Below are positions 12,839 through 13,955 of a stretch of 13,955 nt of DNA, piece after piece; the stretch's first letter is position 1; each line of letters begins with the position of its first letter. The stretch comes from Phyllobacteriaceae bacterium (GTDB lineage Bacteria; Pseudomonadota; Alphaproteobacteria; Rhizobiales; Ancalomicrobiaceae): NCBI GenBank assembly GCA_012517025.1, contig JAAYVT010000220.1, positions 1-13,955 of the forward strand, written 5' to 3'. Under the pieces are notes generated by a model. That model was given only the letters and a program-made list of their open reading frames with translations, made no database searches and was not told the origin of the DNA. The position numbers and the translations under genes were made by a program.

Positions 12839-13654
12839 GTCGGAGAGCGATTCTTTGCGCTCCAACTCGGCGCGCGCCTGATCGAGCCGGGTCGGGCGGC
12901 GTTCCAGCGCCGCGATCACCCCGCGCAAGGTGCGGACCTCCTGTTCGGAGAGCCGCGCCTTTTGGAAGATCTGGCGCAGATTGCGCACCATCACCGGCCG
13001 TTTGGAGAGCGGACGGAAGAACTCGACCGCGTCGAGCGAGCCCTCGAGATGGTCGAACAGCGCCAGCAGATCGGCCTTTGAGGCCTGCGGCGAACGCTCC
13101 TTCTCGACGAACGGCGTCCAGGCGGGATCCCCCACCACCTGCCGGCGCCACTCGTAGGCGAGGATGATCACCGCCTGGGCGATGTTGAGCGAGGCGAACA
13201 CCGGATCGACCGGGATCGTCACGATCCGATCGGCGAGCCCGACCTCGTCGGAGGTGAGCCCCCATTTCTCGCGACCGAACAGAATGCCGCTCGCCACCCC
13301 GGCGCGCGCCGCCACCATCAGCGACTGAGCCGCCACCGCCGGGCTCTCCACCTCTTTGGCGAGGTCGTGCGCCCGCGCCGTGGTGGCGAACACCAGCTCG
13401 AGATCGGCGATCGCGTCTTCCACCGTGTCGAAGAGCCGCACCTCGTCGATGATCGCGTCGCCTCGGCTCGCCGCCGCGCGCGCCTTGTCGTTCGGCCAGC
13501 CGTCGCGCGGTTTGATCAGACGCAGGTCTCTCAGGCCGAAATTCGCCATCGCGCGCGCCGCCGCGCCGATGTTCTCGCCCATCTGCGTCTCCACCAGCAC
13601 GATCGCGGGGGGGCGAAGCCCCTCGGGCGTTGCCGTCGCCTCGACGTCCGACAT
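12827..13654 (-). CDS. trmJ: SpoU/TrmH family RNA 2'-O-methyltransferase, TrmJ-like
   Basis: This 275-residue SPOUT methyltransferase is closest to TrmJ, which 2'-O-methylates nucleotide 32 in the anticodon loop of several tRNAs using S-adenosylmethionine. The three family motifs are present: motif 1 NIGAAARAMANFGL (28-41) with Asn28; motif 2 GILFGREKWGLTSDEV (123-138) with the Glu of FGRE; motif 3 IPVDPVFASLNIAQAV (147-162), which forms the trefoil-knot SAM site. VLVETQMGENIG (19-30) is the typical TrmJ entry. The C-terminal third, about 175-275, is an extra helical, charged region common in proteobacterial members. The ATG at 13654 has GGAG about 8 bases upstream; a 70-residue upstream extension of the frame is rejected. 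The target nucleotide is inferred. The gene is convergent with the small secreted-protein gene and divergent from the one at 13821. Confidence 0.9.
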   Translation of the reverse strand: MSDVEATATPEGLRPPAIVLVETQMGENIGAAARAMANFGLRDLRLIKPRDGWPNDKARAAASRGDAIIDEVRLFDTVEDAIADLELVFATTARAHDLAKEVESPAVAAQSLMVAARAGVASGILFGREKWGLTSDEVGLADRIVTIPVDPVFASLNIAQAVIILAYEWRRQVVGDPAWTPFVEKERSPQASKADLLALFDHLEGSLDAVEFFRPLSKRPVMVRNLRQIFQKARLSEQEVRTLRGVIAALERRPTRLDQARAELERKESLSDKGN

Positions 13655-13663
13655 TCCGTCACT

Positions 13664-13701
13664 CCATCGTCTCGATCGCCGACCGGTAAACCATCGTCTC
13701 G
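13664..13701. repeat. 11-base direct repeat upstream of trmJ
   Basis: CCATCGTCTCG occurs at 13664-13674 and again at 13691-13701, a 27-base period. The proximal copy overlaps the trmJ ribosome binding site on the minus strand, while the distal copy lies between possible promoter elements TCGACA and TACCGG (13706-13711 and 13683-13688 on the minus strand, 17 apart). Confidence 0.4.
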
Positions 13702-13763
13702 CCGCTGTCGACGCCGGCCGCGTTCGTCGCCGTCCCGCGCTCGGCGTCCACCGCACGGAGCGA

Positions 13764-13792
13764 TTGACACGACCCCTTCGGCCTCCGAACAT
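13764..13792 (+). promoter_or_regulatory. Predicted sigma-70 promoter of the gene at 13821
   Basis: A perfect -35 box TTGACA (13764-13769) is separated by 17 bases from GAACAT (13787-13792). Transcription would start about 20 bases before the ATG, leaving just room for the ribosome binding site GAAGGA at 13808-13813. Confidence 0.5.
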
Positions 13793-13820
13793 TCGCCGAT
13801 CTTCCGTGAAGGAACCGACG

Positions 13821-13955
13821 ATGGGCGAACACGACGCCGCGGTCCGAGAGGAACTCGGGCGCATCCTGGCGTCCGAACCCTTCGCCGCGTCGCCGATGCT
13901 CTCCGCCTTCCTGCGCCACGTCGTCGAGGAGACCCTGGCCGGGCGCGGCGACCGG
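13821..13955 (+). CDS. N-terminus of a regulator-type or TPR-containing protein, truncated by window edge
   Basis: Only 45 residues are visible. The ATG at 13821 has GAAGGA 7 bases upstream and a good promoter before that, so the start is well supported. The sequence LGRILASEPFAASP (12-25) followed by LSAFLRHVVEETLAG (27-41) matches a recurring N-terminal motif (RILAS..F..S..L..FLR.VVE..LAG) that I recall from bacterial proteins with downstream tetratricopeptide or TolB-like domains, often annotated as adenylate-cyclase-like or transcriptional regulators. That comparison is from memory and the downstream domains are outside the window. There is no signal peptide. It is divergent from trmJ and seems to be the first gene of a new unit. 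Confidence 0.6.
   Translation, partial: MGEHDAAVREELGRILASEPFAASPMLSAFLRHVVEETLAGRGDR

Noticed and set aside
13655..13864. 70-residue N-terminal extension of the TrmJ-like protein
   Set aside because: It would overlap the divergent gene at 13821 and its promoter, is Arg/Ser-rich, and the ATG at 13654 with GGAG ahead fits the family.

Overview
The window looks like a chromosomal segment of a high-GC alphaproteobacterium. The best guess is the order Hyphomicrobiales (Rhizobiales), inferred from the style of PurB, PurC, PurQ, S4 and MurI, from the DUF1476/ATPase-inhibitor zeta gene next to purC, and from the gene order purC-purS-purQ-purL-bolA-grxD followed by rpsD, murI and an SpoU-type RNA methyltransferase. 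Genus is not decided. No tRNA, rRNA, CRISPR array, insertion sequence, prophage or integrase was seen.

Layout. 1-1113: 3' part of purB (+), closed by a strong bidirectional terminator. 1196-2020: an HpcH/HpaI aldolase (-). 2100-2423: the F1-ATPase inhibitor zeta (-). 2424-2837: a divergent regulatory region with one recognisable promoter in each direction and a structured purC leader. 2838-7826 (+): purC, terminator, then purS, purQ, purL, bolA and a monothiol glutaredoxin, closed by a terminator. 7904-8356: a Zur/Fur-type regulator (-). 8357-8861: a relatively AT-rich non-coding region with palindromes and phased repeats. 8862-9086: a small protein behind a near-perfect ribosome binding site (+). 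9315-9932: rpsD (-). 10128-11252: a membrane-anchored Sel1-repeat protein (-). 11362-12216: murI (-). 12217-12554: a second regulatory region. 12555-12791: a small secreted two-cysteine protein (+). 12827-13654: a TrmJ-like RNA methyltransferase (-). 13821-end: the start of a regulator-type gene (+).

How the genes work together. PurS, PurQ and PurL form the three-part FGAM synthase. PurC makes SAICAR, and PurB cleaves SAICAR and adenylosuccinate, so the left half is a purine biosynthesis block. BolA and the CGFS glutaredoxin form the usual pair that handles [2Fe-2S] clusters and iron signalling. The zeta inhibitor of F1-ATPase is transcribed away from purC from the same intergenic region, placing ATP conservation beside ATP/GTP precursor synthesis. 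The right half holds translation (S4, tRNA methylation) and cell wall (MurI) genes with small or lineage-specific genes between them.

Most of the window is ordinary core genome. No obviously new multi-gene system is visible. The points most worth a second look are the purC leader (hairpins plus an orphan Shine-Dalgarno in an open frame), the non-coding region 8357-8861, two small genes (8862 and 12555), and a possible antisense overlap between the trmJ transcript and the small secreted-protein gene.
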